The translations under genes were made by a program, and so were the position numbers. 64,000 nucleotides of DNA, from positions 3,782,001-3,846,000 of the forward strand of contig NZ_CP074404.1 in NCBI RefSeq assembly GCF_018388465.1, written 5' to 3'. The DNA comes from Cellulomonas fengjieae (GTDB lineage: Bacteria; Actinomycetota; Actinomycetes; Actinomycetales; Cellulomonadaceae). Positions 48,016 through 55,685 of the stretch are shown here, one piece after another; position 1 is the first letter of the stretch; every line of letters begins with the position of its first letter. The notes beneath the pieces are model-generated. The model was not told the origin of the DNA and made no database searches. It saw only the letters and a list, made by a program, of their open reading frames with translations.

Positions 48016-51000
48016 GTGCAGCACCAGTCCCCGCCCGGACGACGGTCGATCGCAGCAACCCGCCGCAGCTCCTCCCGGACGCGCGGGTCGGTCACCGCCG
48101 CGAGCGCGCTGGTGCTCGGGCTCCTCGGCGGCGGACTGGCGCCCCTGTCCGCCACCGCCGCACCGGCGCCGGCGCCCGGTGCGAGGACCTTCGCCCCCGG
48201 GCAGACGGTCGCGGGCGAGGTGCCGGACGGTGCGTGCTTCGTCGACGCCCACGTCGCCGGCGGGGCGGGCGGGCGCTCCGCCCCCGGGGCGAACGGCATC
48301 GGCTCCAACGGAGCGGGTGCGGTCATCACCGCCCGGTTCGCCGTCGTGCCTGGCATGCAGTTCACCGGCGCGGTGGGCGGTGGGGGCGACGTGCACCACG
48401 GGAAGACCGGTGGAGCGGGTGGCGTGAACGGCGGCGGGGCGGGCGGCTCAGCGAAGGTCGATCACGCGGGTGCGGGCGGCGGCGGCTTCAGCAGCCTCTC
48501 TCTCGGCGGTGACCTCGCCGTCGTTGCGGGCGGCGGCGGCGGCAGCGGCGGCGGGCACTCGACCACGAACGCTGGGTTCGGCGGAGCCGCCGGGCTGCCC
48601 ACAAGCCTGGCCCGCACGGCCAACGGCGTGGCGGGAACGGATGGTCGCGACCGGGTCGGCCTGACCGCCGGCGGCGGCCAGGGCGGCGGCACCACCACCA
48701 CGGAACCAGGCGGCGCGGGCGGTGTGCACAGCACCACGCCGACGCTCAACGGCGGGGCCGGCGCTGCCGGAGCGGGGGGCGCGGGCGCGGAGGACCCGAA
48801 CTACGACGCCGCCGGCGGCGGCGGCGGCGGGTACTTCGGCGGCGGCGCCGGCGCCGCCACGTTGATCCAGAACGACGACGACGGGCTCAAGGACGTGGCC
48901 GGCGGTGGCGGCGGCGGCGGGTCCAGCTTCGTCGCCTCGACCGCGACCGACGTCTCGGCGAAGCTGCATGGCCAGGAGACGGGCACCGGTCCCGGCGACA
49001 GCGGCTCCGTCACGCTCACCTGGGTGCCCTGCGCCTACGACCTCGACGTCACGAAGAAGGTGAGCGTCACTCCGTCGGGTGCGCCGTCGGGCGTCGCCCC
49101 CGTCGGCTCGACCCTCACCTGGACCGTCACGGTCACCAACACGGGACCGTCGGCGATGACGCGGGGTGACACCGTCACCCTCGCCGACTCCCTGCCCGGC
49201 ACGGGCGCCAAGACCCTCCTCGGCTACAGCACGTCCGCCGCTGCGTCCACCAGCTCGAGCTTCCAGACTGGCCCTGTCACGTGCGGCACGGCGATCGGCG
49301 GGACGATGCCTGCCGTGCTCACCTGCGCCCGTCCGTACGCCCTCCCGGGCGGCGCGGCCGACGGCGTGCGCGGCCTGGACGTCGGCGAGTCCCTCACCGT
49401 CGTCTACACCCAGGCGGTGTCGGACCCGGCCGGGACGGTGCTCGCGAACACGGCGAGCGTGACCGACCGCACCGTCGGCGACACCAACGACAGCGCGACC
49501 GCCACGGTCACCGTCGTGGGCCCGCCCACGGCCACGGACGATGACGACCTCGGCAACGTCATCGGCGAGCCGGTGACGGTCCCCGTGCTCACCAACGACA
49601 CCGCCGGACTGCCCGTCGCGGGCGTCGTCCTCCACGACACGACCGCGGGCACCTGGGTGACCGAGCTCGTCGTCGACGGCGAGGGCACCTGGACCGTCGC
49701 CAACGGGAGCGTCGCCTTCGTCCCCGAGCCCGGCTTCCTGGTGGACCCGGCACCGGTGACCTACCGGGTGACCGACGAGAACGGCCTCACGGACACGGCG
49801 ACCGTCACGGTCACCTACGTCCCTCAGACGGCGACGGACGGCAGCTGGGATCACCTGGTCGGGGACGCCGCCACGGTCGACGTCCTCGCCAACGACACGG
49901 GGGTCTTCGACGCCTCGACGGTCCGGCTCCTGGACGGCACGAGGCCCGTGACGAGCCTGGCCGTCCCCGGCGAGGGCACCTGGACCGTCGACGCGGGCAC
50001 CGGTGCCGTCACGTTCACCCCCGAGGCAGGCTTCCTCGTCGACCCGACGTCGGTGACGTACCAGGTCATCGACGTCACGGGTGACGTGAGCGCCCCGACG
50101 GTCGTCCACGTCGGGTACCTGCCGACCGCGGTCGACGACGCCGACCTGCGCAACACGATCGGCTCGGTGGTCACCATCGACGTCGTGACCAACGACGTGG
50201 GTGACATGGACCGGGCCACGGTCATGCTGGTCGACAACCGGATCGGTGTCCTGGTCCGGACGCTCGTCGTGCCCGGTGAGGGCACCTGGACCGCCGACCC
50301 CACCACGGGGAAGGTCACGTTCACCCCCGAGGCGGGCTACACCGGCAATCCCACCCCGGTGGACTACGAGGTCAGGGACACCACGGGCGACGGCGCAGCC
50401 GCGACGATCACGGTCACGTACCTGCCGGAGGCCGACCCCGACGTCAAGGCGGGCAACGTCCTGGGCAGCACGGTGACCGTCGACGTCCTGGGCAACGACA
50501 CGGGCCGCTTCGACCGGACGTCCGTGCGGCTCGTCGGCCCGACCGGGGCCCGCGTCACGCGGCTGGCCGTGGCCGGGGAGGGCACGTGGACGGTCGACGG
50601 CGCGACCGGCGCCGTCACCTTCGCCCCGGTGGCGGGCTTCGTCGGCAACCCGACGCCCGTGCAGTACGAGGTGCGCAACACCGCGGGCGACCCGGTGACG
50701 TCGCTGGTCACGGTGACCTACGTGCCGGAGGCTGCGGACGACCGCAGCGAGGGCAACGTTCCGGGCAGCACCGTCACGGTGCCGACGGTCGGCAACGACA
50801 ACGGCACCCTCGACCGGACGTCCGTCCGGCTGGTCGGCCCCACCGGCGCGCTCGTCACGACGCTCGTCGTCGCCGGTGAGGGCACCTGGACGGTGGACCC
50901 GACGACCGGCGCGATCACCTTCACGCCGGCTGCCGGCTTCACGGGCAACCCGACGCCGGTGACGTACCAGGTGACCGACCAGGCGGGCAGCACGACGACC

Positions 51001-51204
51001 GCCGAGGTGGCGATCACCTACGCGCCCGCACCGGCGGCGGCGCCCATGACGCCGACCCCGCCGCCGACGACCGTGGCGAACGTCGTGCGCGACGCGCTCG
51101 CGGTGACGGGGTGGTCGCCGGTGGCCGGCGCGGCCGGCGGGCTGACCCTGCTGCTCGCCGGCGTGGCCGCCCTCGTGGTGTCCCGCCGACGCGCGACCCG
51201 CTGA
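48016..51204 (+). CDS. Large surface protein: Gly-rich, DUF11-like, five fibril repeats, LAVTG anchor
   Basis: 1062 residues from GTG 48016 (GGAGGAA upstream). Order: signal peptide (to about 50); glycine-rich region 80-330 with many GGGGG runs; one DUF11-like domain about 345-490 (LDVTKKVSVTPSG, VTVTNTGPSAMTRGDTVTLADSLPG); five CshA-fibril-like repeats, residues about 503-1003, each about 98 long with NDTG, GEGTWTVD and TFTPxAGF motifs; a Pro-Thr stretch; sortase signal LAVTG (1028-1032), hydrophobic helix and RRRATR tail. It is probably linked to the cell wall by a class E (LAxTG) sortase and extends as a stalk. Partner unknown; adhesion is inferred. Confidence 0.88.
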   Translation: MQHQSPPGRRSIAATRRSSSRTRGSVTAASALVLGLLGGGLAPLSATAAPAPAPGARTFAPGQTVAGEVPDGACFVDAHVAGGAGGRSAPGANGIGSNGAGAVITARFAVVPGMQFTGAVGGGGDVHHGKTGGAGGVNGGGAGGSAKVDHAGAGGGGFSSLSLGGDLAVVAGGGGGSGGGHSTTNAGFGGAAGLPTSLARTANGVAGTDGRDRVGLTAGGGQGGGTTTTEPGGAGGVHSTTPTLNGGAGAAGAGGAGAEDPNYDAAGGGGGGYFGGGAGAATLIQNDDDGLKDVAGGGGGGGSSFVASTATDVSAKLHGQETGTGPGDSGSVTLTWVPCAYDLDVTKKVSVTPSGAPSGVAPVGSTLTWTVTVTNTGPSAMTRGDTVTLADSLPGTGAKTLLGYSTSAAASTSSSFQTGPVTCGTAIGGTMPAVLTCARPYALPGGAADGVRGLDVGESLTVVYTQAVSDPAGTVLANTASVTDRTVGDTNDSATATVTVVGPPTATDDDDLGNVIGEPVTVPVLTNDTAGLPVAGVVLHDTTAGTWVTELVVDGEGTWTVANGSVAFVPEPGFLVDPAPVTYRVTDENGLTDTATVTVTYVPQTATDGSWDHLVGDAATVDVLANDTGVFDASTVRLLDGTRPVTSLAVPGEGTWTVDAGTGAVTFTPEAGFLVDPTSVTYQVIDVTGDVSAPTVVHVGYLPTAVDDADLRNTIGSVVTIDVVTNDVGDMDRATVMLVDNRIGVLVRTLVVPGEGTWTADPTTGKVTFTPEAGYTGNPTPVDYEVRDTTGDGAAATITVTYLPEADPDVKAGNVLGSTVTVDVLGNDTGRFDRTSVRLVGPTGARVTRLAVAGEGTWTVDGATGAVTFAPVAGFVGNPTPVQYEVRNTAGDPVTSLVTVTYVPEAADDRSEGNVPGSTVTVPTVGNDNGTLDRTSVRLVGPTGALVTTLVVAGEGTWTVDPTTGAITFTPAAGFTGNPTPVTYQVTDQAGSTTTAEVAITYAPAPAAAPMTPTPPPTTVANVVRDALAVTGWSPVAGAAGGLTLLLAGVAALVVSRRRATR
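49525..51020 (+). repeat. Five tandem repeats of about 298 bases
   Basis: In-frame repeats in the surface-protein gene, beginning near 49525, 49825, 50117, 50424 and 50722. The last two are the most alike, which suggests recent duplication. Confidence 0.8.
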
Positions 51205-51254
51205 GCACGACCGCAGGGGGACGGGCCGAAAGGTCCGTCCCCCTGCGGTCGTGC
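51205..51254 (+). terminator. Strong hairpin with 20-bp perfect stem
   Basis: Bases 51205-51224 pair perfectly with 51235-51254; inside, a G-U and two G-C pairs close a GAAA tetraloop, giving a 23-bp stem. It directly follows the surface-protein stop. No T run follows. Confidence 0.8.
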
Positions 51255-51261
51255 CCGCCCC

Positions 51262-51267
51262 TACGAT
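51262..51267 (+). promoter_or_regulatory. -10 box TACGAT of leaderless fusion gene
   Basis: TACGAT, six bases (GCAGCG), ATG 51274. Confidence 0.6.
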
Positions 51268-51273
51268 GCAGCG

Positions 51274-52212
51274 ATGGACCGCCACGAGCTCGTCGAGTAC
51301 GTCCGCGCGCGCAAGGACGGCATCGTCAGCACGATCGGCCCGGACGGGTCCCCGCAGGCGGCCTACCTCGGCCTGACCGCCACGGACGGCGGCGACCTCG
51401 TCTTCGACTCCCACGCGTCGGCGCGCAAGATCGCCAACCTCCGCCGCGACCCCCGCGTGGCCGTCGTCGTCGGCGGGGCCGACCGCACCACGCTGCAGTG
51501 CGAGGGGATCGCCGACGTGCCGGTCGGCGCCGAGCGGGAGGCGTGTGCGCGGGCCTACCTCGACGCGTTCCCCCGGTTCCAGGCGTCCCTCGCGGACGAC
51601 GGGATCGTCCTCGTGCGGGTCCGGCTGCACTGGGCACGCTTCGGCGACTACCGGCCCGGGACGTCGTCGTCGGAGGACGTCGAGCTCCACCCCTCGGTCC
51701 GGCGCGTCCGCGCCGACGAGTGGGAGACCGCGCGCGACCTGCGGCTGGACGCCCTACGGGACGAGGCGGCCGGCATCGCGTTCCTCGAGACCTTCGAGCA
51801 CGCGTCGGCCGCGCCGGACCAGCTCTACCGCGACCGCACCGCCCACGCGGCCGACGGGGACGAGGTCGCGCAGTTCGTCGCCGTGGACGGCGGGACCTGG
51901 GTCGGCTCGGTCACCGTCCTGGTCCAGCGGGCGGGCTCGGTGGACTACCACGGCACCACCATCGAGCGCAGCCGGGCCGCGCTCGTCGGGGTCTACGTCC
52001 GGCCCGACCAGCGAGGCACCGGCCTCATCGACCGCCTGGTCGAGACCGCCGCCGACTGGTCGCGCGCCCGCGGTGTCGACCAGCTGGCTCTCGGCGTGCA
52101 CCGGGACAACGCGCGAGCGCAGGGCGCCTACCGACGCGCCGGCTTCGCCCCGTCGGGCGTCACCTTCACGAGTTCCATCGGGCCCGAGATCGAGATGGTG
52201 CGCGCTCTGTGA
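51274..52212 (+). CDS. PNPOx-like flavin-fold / GNAT acetyltransferase fusion
   Basis: 312 residues. Residues 1-130 form a pyridoxamine-phosphate-oxidase-like split barrel (GIVSTIGPDGSPQAAYLGLTATDGGDLVFDS, ARKIANLRRDPRVAVVVGG, VRVRLHWARFGDYRP). Residues 145-312 form a GNAT domain (VRRVRADEWETARDLRLDAL, GVYVRPDQRGTGLIDRLVETAADWSRARG, ALGVHRDNARAQGAYRRAGF). Each domain is common alone; the fusion suggests one protein coupling ligand or flavin binding to acetylation. Substrates unknown. Leaderless start. Confidence 0.88.
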   Translation: MDRHELVEYVRARKDGIVSTIGPDGSPQAAYLGLTATDGGDLVFDSHASARKIANLRRDPRVAVVVGGADRTTLQCEGIADVPVGAEREACARAYLDAFPRFQASLADDGIVLVRVRLHWARFGDYRPGTSSSEDVELHPSVRRVRADEWETARDLRLDALRDEAAGIAFLETFEHASAAPDQLYRDRTAHAADGDEVAQFVAVDGGTWVGSVTVLVQRAGSVDYHGTTIERSRAALVGVYVRPDQRGTGLIDRLVETAADWSRARGVDQLALGVHRDNARAQGAYRRAGFAPSGVTFTSSIGPEIEMVRAL

Positions 52213-52213
52213 G

Positions 52214-52894
52214 TCAGGGCTGGCGGCGGTGCACGACCCAGGCGTCCGCCGCGCCGAGCCCACCCGGCCCGACGCGTGCGTACACGAGCCGGTCGTGCAG
52301 CCGGTCGCGCCGGCCCGCCCACAGCTCGACCTCGTCGCAGTCGATCCGCCACCCGCCCCACCCGTCCGGGACGGGGACGTCGTCGACGGAGCCGGTGTCC
52401 GGGTAGAGCGCGGCGTACCGCTCGTAGGCGGCCACGAGCGCCGCCCGGTTCGCGACCGGCTGCGACTGGTCCGACGCCCAGGCGCTGATCCGCGAGCCCC
52501 AGGGCCGGGCGACGAAGTAGGCGGCGATCTCGTCGCGCCCCACGGGCACCGCAGTGCCGCGGAACCGGATCGCCCGGTACATCGTCGGCCACGTCAGCGC
52601 GGCCGCCACCGCGCCGGTCGCGGCGATCTCCCGGCTCTTCGCGGAGCCGAGGTCGGTCACGAATCCGGGTCCGCGGTCGTCGAGGAATCGCAGCAGGACG
52701 GTGCGCACGTTGGGCCGGCCGTCGGCGTCGACCGTCGCCACGGACAGCGCCGTGGGCTCGGGGACGTCGCCCGTCTCGGCCTGCCGCGCCTCGGCCGCGG
52801 CCACCCAGCGGCGCACCTGCTCGAGCGGGCTGCGCGCGAGGTCGCCCTCGCCCAGACCGTCGCCGGAGTACTCGCTGCGCACGACGCCACCCAT
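52214..52894 (-). CDS. pdxH: Pyridoxamine 5'-phosphate oxidase
   Basis: 226 residues. ALSVATVDADGRPNVRTVLLRFLDDRGPGFVTDLGSAKSREI, RAIRFRGTAVPV and the C-terminal VELWAGRRDRLHDRLVYAR match PdxH, which makes pyridoxal phosphate using FMN. The final segment ends VVHRRQP where E. coli PdxH has IDRLAP. GGAGG stands 5 bases before ATG 52894. It is divergent from PadR; the shared operator-like repeat suggests PadR may affect both. Confidence 0.85.
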   Translation of the reverse strand: MGGVVRSEYSGDGLGEGDLARSPLEQVRRWVAAAEARQAETGDVPEPTALSVATVDADGRPNVRTVLLRFLDDRGPGFVTDLGSAKSREIAATGAVAAALTWPTMYRAIRFRGTAVPVGRDEIAAYFVARPWGSRISAWASDQSQPVANRAALVAAYERYAALYPDTGSVDDVPVPDGWGGWRIDCDEVELWAGRRDRLHDRLVYARVGPGGLGAADAWVVHRRQP

Positions 52895-52944
52895 CGTCCT
52901 CCCCTTCCGGCCTCCGCCGAGGGTACGCGTAGCCAGATATATGT

Positions 52945-52964
52945 CTTGTCTCCTATGCGACAAG
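52945..52964. promoter_or_regulatory. Probable PadR operator: CTTGTC-N8-GACAAG
   Basis: Perfect inverted repeat between the divergent pdxH and PadR genes, over the -35 region of the PadR promoter. Confidence 0.55.
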
Positions 52965-52969
52965 TCCCC

Positions 52970-52975
52970 TATGGT
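52970..52975 (+). promoter_or_regulatory. -10 box TATGGT of leaderless PadR gene
   Basis: TATGGT, six bases (GGGTCG), ATG 52982. Confidence 0.65.
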
Positions 52976-52981
52976 GGGTCG

Positions 52982-53530
52982 ATGTCACTGAAGCACGCGG
53001 TCCTCGGGTTCCTGTCGATCGCCCCGATGACCGGCTACGACCTGCGCAAGCACATGGAGGAGTCGGTCGCGCACTTCTGGCCGGCTGACCAGGCCCAGAT
53101 CTACCGGACCCTGGGCCACCTGGCGGCCGACGGCCTGGTCTCCGTCGAGACGATCCCCCAGGAGGGCAAGCCGGACCGCCGCGAGCACTCGATCACCGAC
53201 GCCGGGCTGGCCGAGCTGGACGCGTGGCTGGCCTCCCCGGTCGAGTACGCACCGTCCCGCGAGGCGTTCCTCGTGCGGCTCTTCTTCGTCGGCCGCCTGG
53301 GGGTCGACCAGGTCCGGGCGGTCCTGCAGGAGCGCGCCGACGAGGCCCGGGAGCTGGCCGCCGTGCTCGACCAGACGCGGACGGCCACCGAGGAGGCCCT
53401 CACGGACGTCGAGCCGAACCTCGAGATGCGTCTGCGGCTGGCGACCCTCGCCAACGGGCTGGTCCACGCGCGCGCCGAGCTGGCGTGGGCGCAGGACCTG
53501 CTCACCGACCTGACCGACCTGACCGACTGA
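52982..53530 (+). CDS. PadR-family transcriptional regulator
   Basis: 182 residues. VLGFLSIAPMTGYDLRKHMEESVAHFWPADQAQIYRTLGHLAADGLV is the winged helix (motif: GYDLRKHMEESVAHFW), followed by the Vir_C-like dimerisation helices (AFLVRLFFVGRLG ... ELAWAQDLL). The DNA ends in a repeated LTDLTDLTD. It likely controls itself and the CPBP protease gene that follows after 75 bases. Confidence 0.92.
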   Translation: MSLKHAVLGFLSIAPMTGYDLRKHMEESVAHFWPADQAQIYRTLGHLAADGLVSVETIPQEGKPDRREHSITDAGLAELDAWLASPVEYAPSREAFLVRLFFVGRLGVDQVRAVLQERADEARELAAVLDQTRTATEEALTDVEPNLEMRLRLATLANGLVHARAELAWAQDLLTDLTDLTD

Positions 53531-53605
53531 GCCGACCCGCACCACCACCGACCGTCGACCGGCGGCCGGGCGATCCCGCACGCCCGCACCCGAAGGAGCC
53601 GCACC

Positions 53606-54454
53606 ATGACCGCCACCACTGCCACCCCCGCGCGCACCCGCCGACCCGCGAGCCGCCGCGGCGTGCTCGTCTACGCCGTGGGCGTCCTCACCCTGTCGAC
53701 CGCCGGCGGGCTCGTCATGGCGTCGTCGCCGGACCCCGCCACGAGTGCCGGCGCCCTCCTGTTCGTCCTGAGCCCGCTCCTGCTCGCGGTCGGCCTGCGC
53801 ACGGTCGGCCGGGAGGGCTGGGCCGACGCGGGCCTGCGCCTGGGGCGCGAGCGCGGCTGGTACGCGGTCGCCCTGCTGCTCTTCCCCGTCCTGTTCGCGG
53901 TGCCGATCGTCCTCGGCGCTCTCACCGGCGACGTGCGCGTCCCACCCGGCGCCGGTCAGCGGTTCCTCACGCTGTTCGCCACCGGACTCGTGGCACGGAT
54001 CGCGTTCGCGGCGTTCGAGGAGCTCGGGTGGCGGGGCTACCTCGAGCCCCGGCTCGCGGCGCTCGGCGTGCCGGCACTACGCCGCCACCTCACGGTGGGC
54101 GCGCTGTGGGCCGTGTGGCACGTGCCGTACATCGTCGCGCTGGGCGACGAGTACACCGAGCTCCCGCTCGCCGCCCAGCTTCCCCTGTTCACCGTCGCGG
54201 TGCTCGCGATGGCCGTGATCTGGGGAGTCGTCCGCGACCGCACCGGCAGCGTCTGGCCGTCGGTGCTCGGGCACGGGATGGCCAACGCGGTCGCCTTCCC
54301 GCTGCTGGCCGCGGACGTCGTCGTGATCGACAGCCCGCTCGTCCACGCCGCACGCCCGGAGGGGCTCGTGGTGCTGCCGCTGCTCGTGCTGACGGCGGCC
54401 CTCGTCTACCGGCGCTGGGGGAGGTCCGTCCCGTCGGTACTGTCTGGCGCATGA
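53606..54454 (+). CDS. CPBP-family intramembrane metalloprotease (Abi/CAAX type)
   Basis: 282 residues, about eight hydrophobic segments. The three CPBP motifs are present: FEELGWRGYL (EExxxR), WAVWHVPYIV (second His) and LGHGMANAVAF (third His). Homologues cleave prenylated or other membrane proteins, or give bacteriocin self-immunity. GAAGGAG precedes ATG 53606. It overlaps the next small membrane protein gene by 4 bases, which however also has its own -10 box. Confidence 0.9.
   Translation: MTATTATPARTRRPASRRGVLVYAVGVLTLSTAGGLVMASSPDPATSAGALLFVLSPLLLAVGLRTVGREGWADAGLRLGRERGWYAVALLLFPVLFAVPIVLGALTGDVRVPPGAGQRFLTLFATGLVARIAFAAFEELGWRGYLEPRLAALGVPALRRHLTVGALWAVWHVPYIVALGDEYTELPLAAQLPLFTVAVLAMAVIWGVVRDRTGSVWPSVLGHGMANAVAFPLLAADVVVIDSPLVHAARPEGLVVLPLLVLTAALVYRRWGRSVPSVLSGA
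54438..54443 (+). promoter_or_regulatory. -10 box TACTGT of leaderless small membrane gene
   Basis: TACTGT, seven bases (CTGGCGC), ATG 54451, inside the end of the CPBP gene. Confidence 0.5.
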
Positions 54455-54795
54455 CTGACGAGGCGCCGCCCACGCGAGGACTCCCCTGGGCCACCGCTGC
54501 GTCCTGGGTCGCGCTCGCACTGGCGGTCGCCGGTGCCGTCGGCGTGGTGCTCGCGGTGGCGTCCGCGGTCAGCGCGGTGCAGGACCCGCAGTCGTTCGGC
54601 GCCCTGGGCGCGGTCGCGCTCCTCGTGTACGCGCTCGTCCCGTCGCTGCTGGCCCTGCCCGTGGGGATCGTGCAGGCACGGCGCGGATGGTCGTCCCGGG
54701 GCCGGGCGCGGACCACGATCGTCCTGGCCTCGCTCGCCCCCGTGGCGGTGTGGGGCCTGCTGATGGTCAACACCGTGCGCGACTTAACAGCGTGA
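54451..54795 (+). CDS. Small membrane protein, unknown function
   Basis: 114 residues with three hydrophobic segments (WVALALAVAGAVGVVLAVAS, LGAVALLVYALVPSLLALPVG, TIVLASLAPVAVWGLLMV). No family recognised. The start overlaps the CPBP stop (ATGA) and also has a leaderless-type -10 box, so it can be expressed with or without the protease. Confidence 0.75.
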   Translation: MTDEAPPTRGLPWATAASWVALALAVAGAVGVVLAVASAVSAVQDPQSFGALGAVALLVYALVPSLLALPVGIVQARRGWSSRGRARTTIVLASLAPVAVWGLLMVNTVRDLTA

Positions 54796-54815
54796 CCCGG
54801 GCCGCCGCGCGCTCC

Positions 54816-54821
54816 TAGCGT
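54816..54821 (+). promoter_or_regulatory. -10 box TAGCGT of leaderless methyltransferase gene
   Basis: TAGCGT, six bases (GCCGTG), ATG 54828. GTG 54825 would be too close. Confidence 0.6.
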
Positions 54822-54827
54822 GCCGTG

Positions 54828-55637
54828 ATGGACCAGACAGACCTCCGCCACCACTACGACACCGTGTACGACGAGGACCAGCGCCTGCGCACGGGCCTCG
54901 GCCGGCTGGAGCTCGCCCGCGTGCAGGAGATCGTCCGCCGCCACCTGCAGCCGGCGTCGCGCGTGCTGGACGTCGGCGGCGCGACGGGGGTGCACGCCGA
55001 GTGGTTGCTCGACGACGGGCACACCGTGCACCTGGTGGACCTGATGCCCGGTCACGTCGCGCGCGCGACCGAGCAGCTCGGTGCGCACGAGCGGTTCACG
55101 GCGGAGGTGGGCGACGCCCGCACGCTGCCCGTGCCGGACGCGTCGTACGACACGGTCCTGCTGTTCGGTCCGCTCTACCACCTGGCCGACCGGGCGGACC
55201 GCCTGGCCGCGTGGCGGGAGGCGAGGCGCGTCGTCGTCCCCGGCGGCCTGGTGATCGCGATGGCGATCTCGCGGTTCGCGTCCCTGTTCGACGGGCTCGC
55301 GCAGTCGTACCTGTTCGAGCCCGCGTTCCGGGCGATGGTCCTGCAGGACCTGGCGACCGGCATGCACGAGAACCCGACGCGCGACCCGCGCTGGTTCACG
55401 ACCGCGTACTTCCACCAGCCCGAGGACCTCGCCGCGGAGGCGACCGACGCGGGGCTCGCCGTGCGCGAGACGGTGGGCGTCGAAGGGCTCGCCCACTGGC
55501 TCCGCCCGCTGGCGGGAGCGCTCGACGACGACCGTCGCCAGGTCCTGCTCGAGTCCTCGCGCCTGGTCGAGGCCGAGCCGAGCGTGCTGGGAGTCAGCCC
55601 GCACCTGATCACGGTGGCCACGTCCCCCGTCATGTGA
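54828..55637 (+). CDS. Class I SAM-dependent methyltransferase
   Basis: 269 residues. LRHHYDTVYDEDQRLRTGLGRLELARVQEIV precedes motif I (VLDVGGATGVHAEWLLDDGHTVHLVDLMPGHV) and LPVPDASYDTVLLFGPLYHL. The double Gly (VGGATG) is a common variant of the SAM loop in this group. Substrate unknown. Start set by the leaderless -10 box. Confidence 0.87.
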   Translation: MDQTDLRHHYDTVYDEDQRLRTGLGRLELARVQEIVRRHLQPASRVLDVGGATGVHAEWLLDDGHTVHLVDLMPGHVARATEQLGAHERFTAEVGDARTLPVPDASYDTVLLFGPLYHLADRADRLAAWREARRVVVPGGLVIAMAISRFASLFDGLAQSYLFEPAFRAMVLQDLATGMHENPTRDPRWFTTAYFHQPEDLAAEATDAGLAVRETVGVEGLAHWLRPLAGALDDDRRQVLLESSRLVEAEPSVLGVSPHLITVATSPVM

Positions 55638-55685
55638 TCGCTAACATCGTGCACTCACCGCGAGCGCAACCGGAGACGTGCACAC

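Noticed and set aside
48448..51690. 1080-residue open frame on the minus strand
   Set aside because: Antisense to the repeat surface protein; its apparent repeats only mirror those of the real gene.
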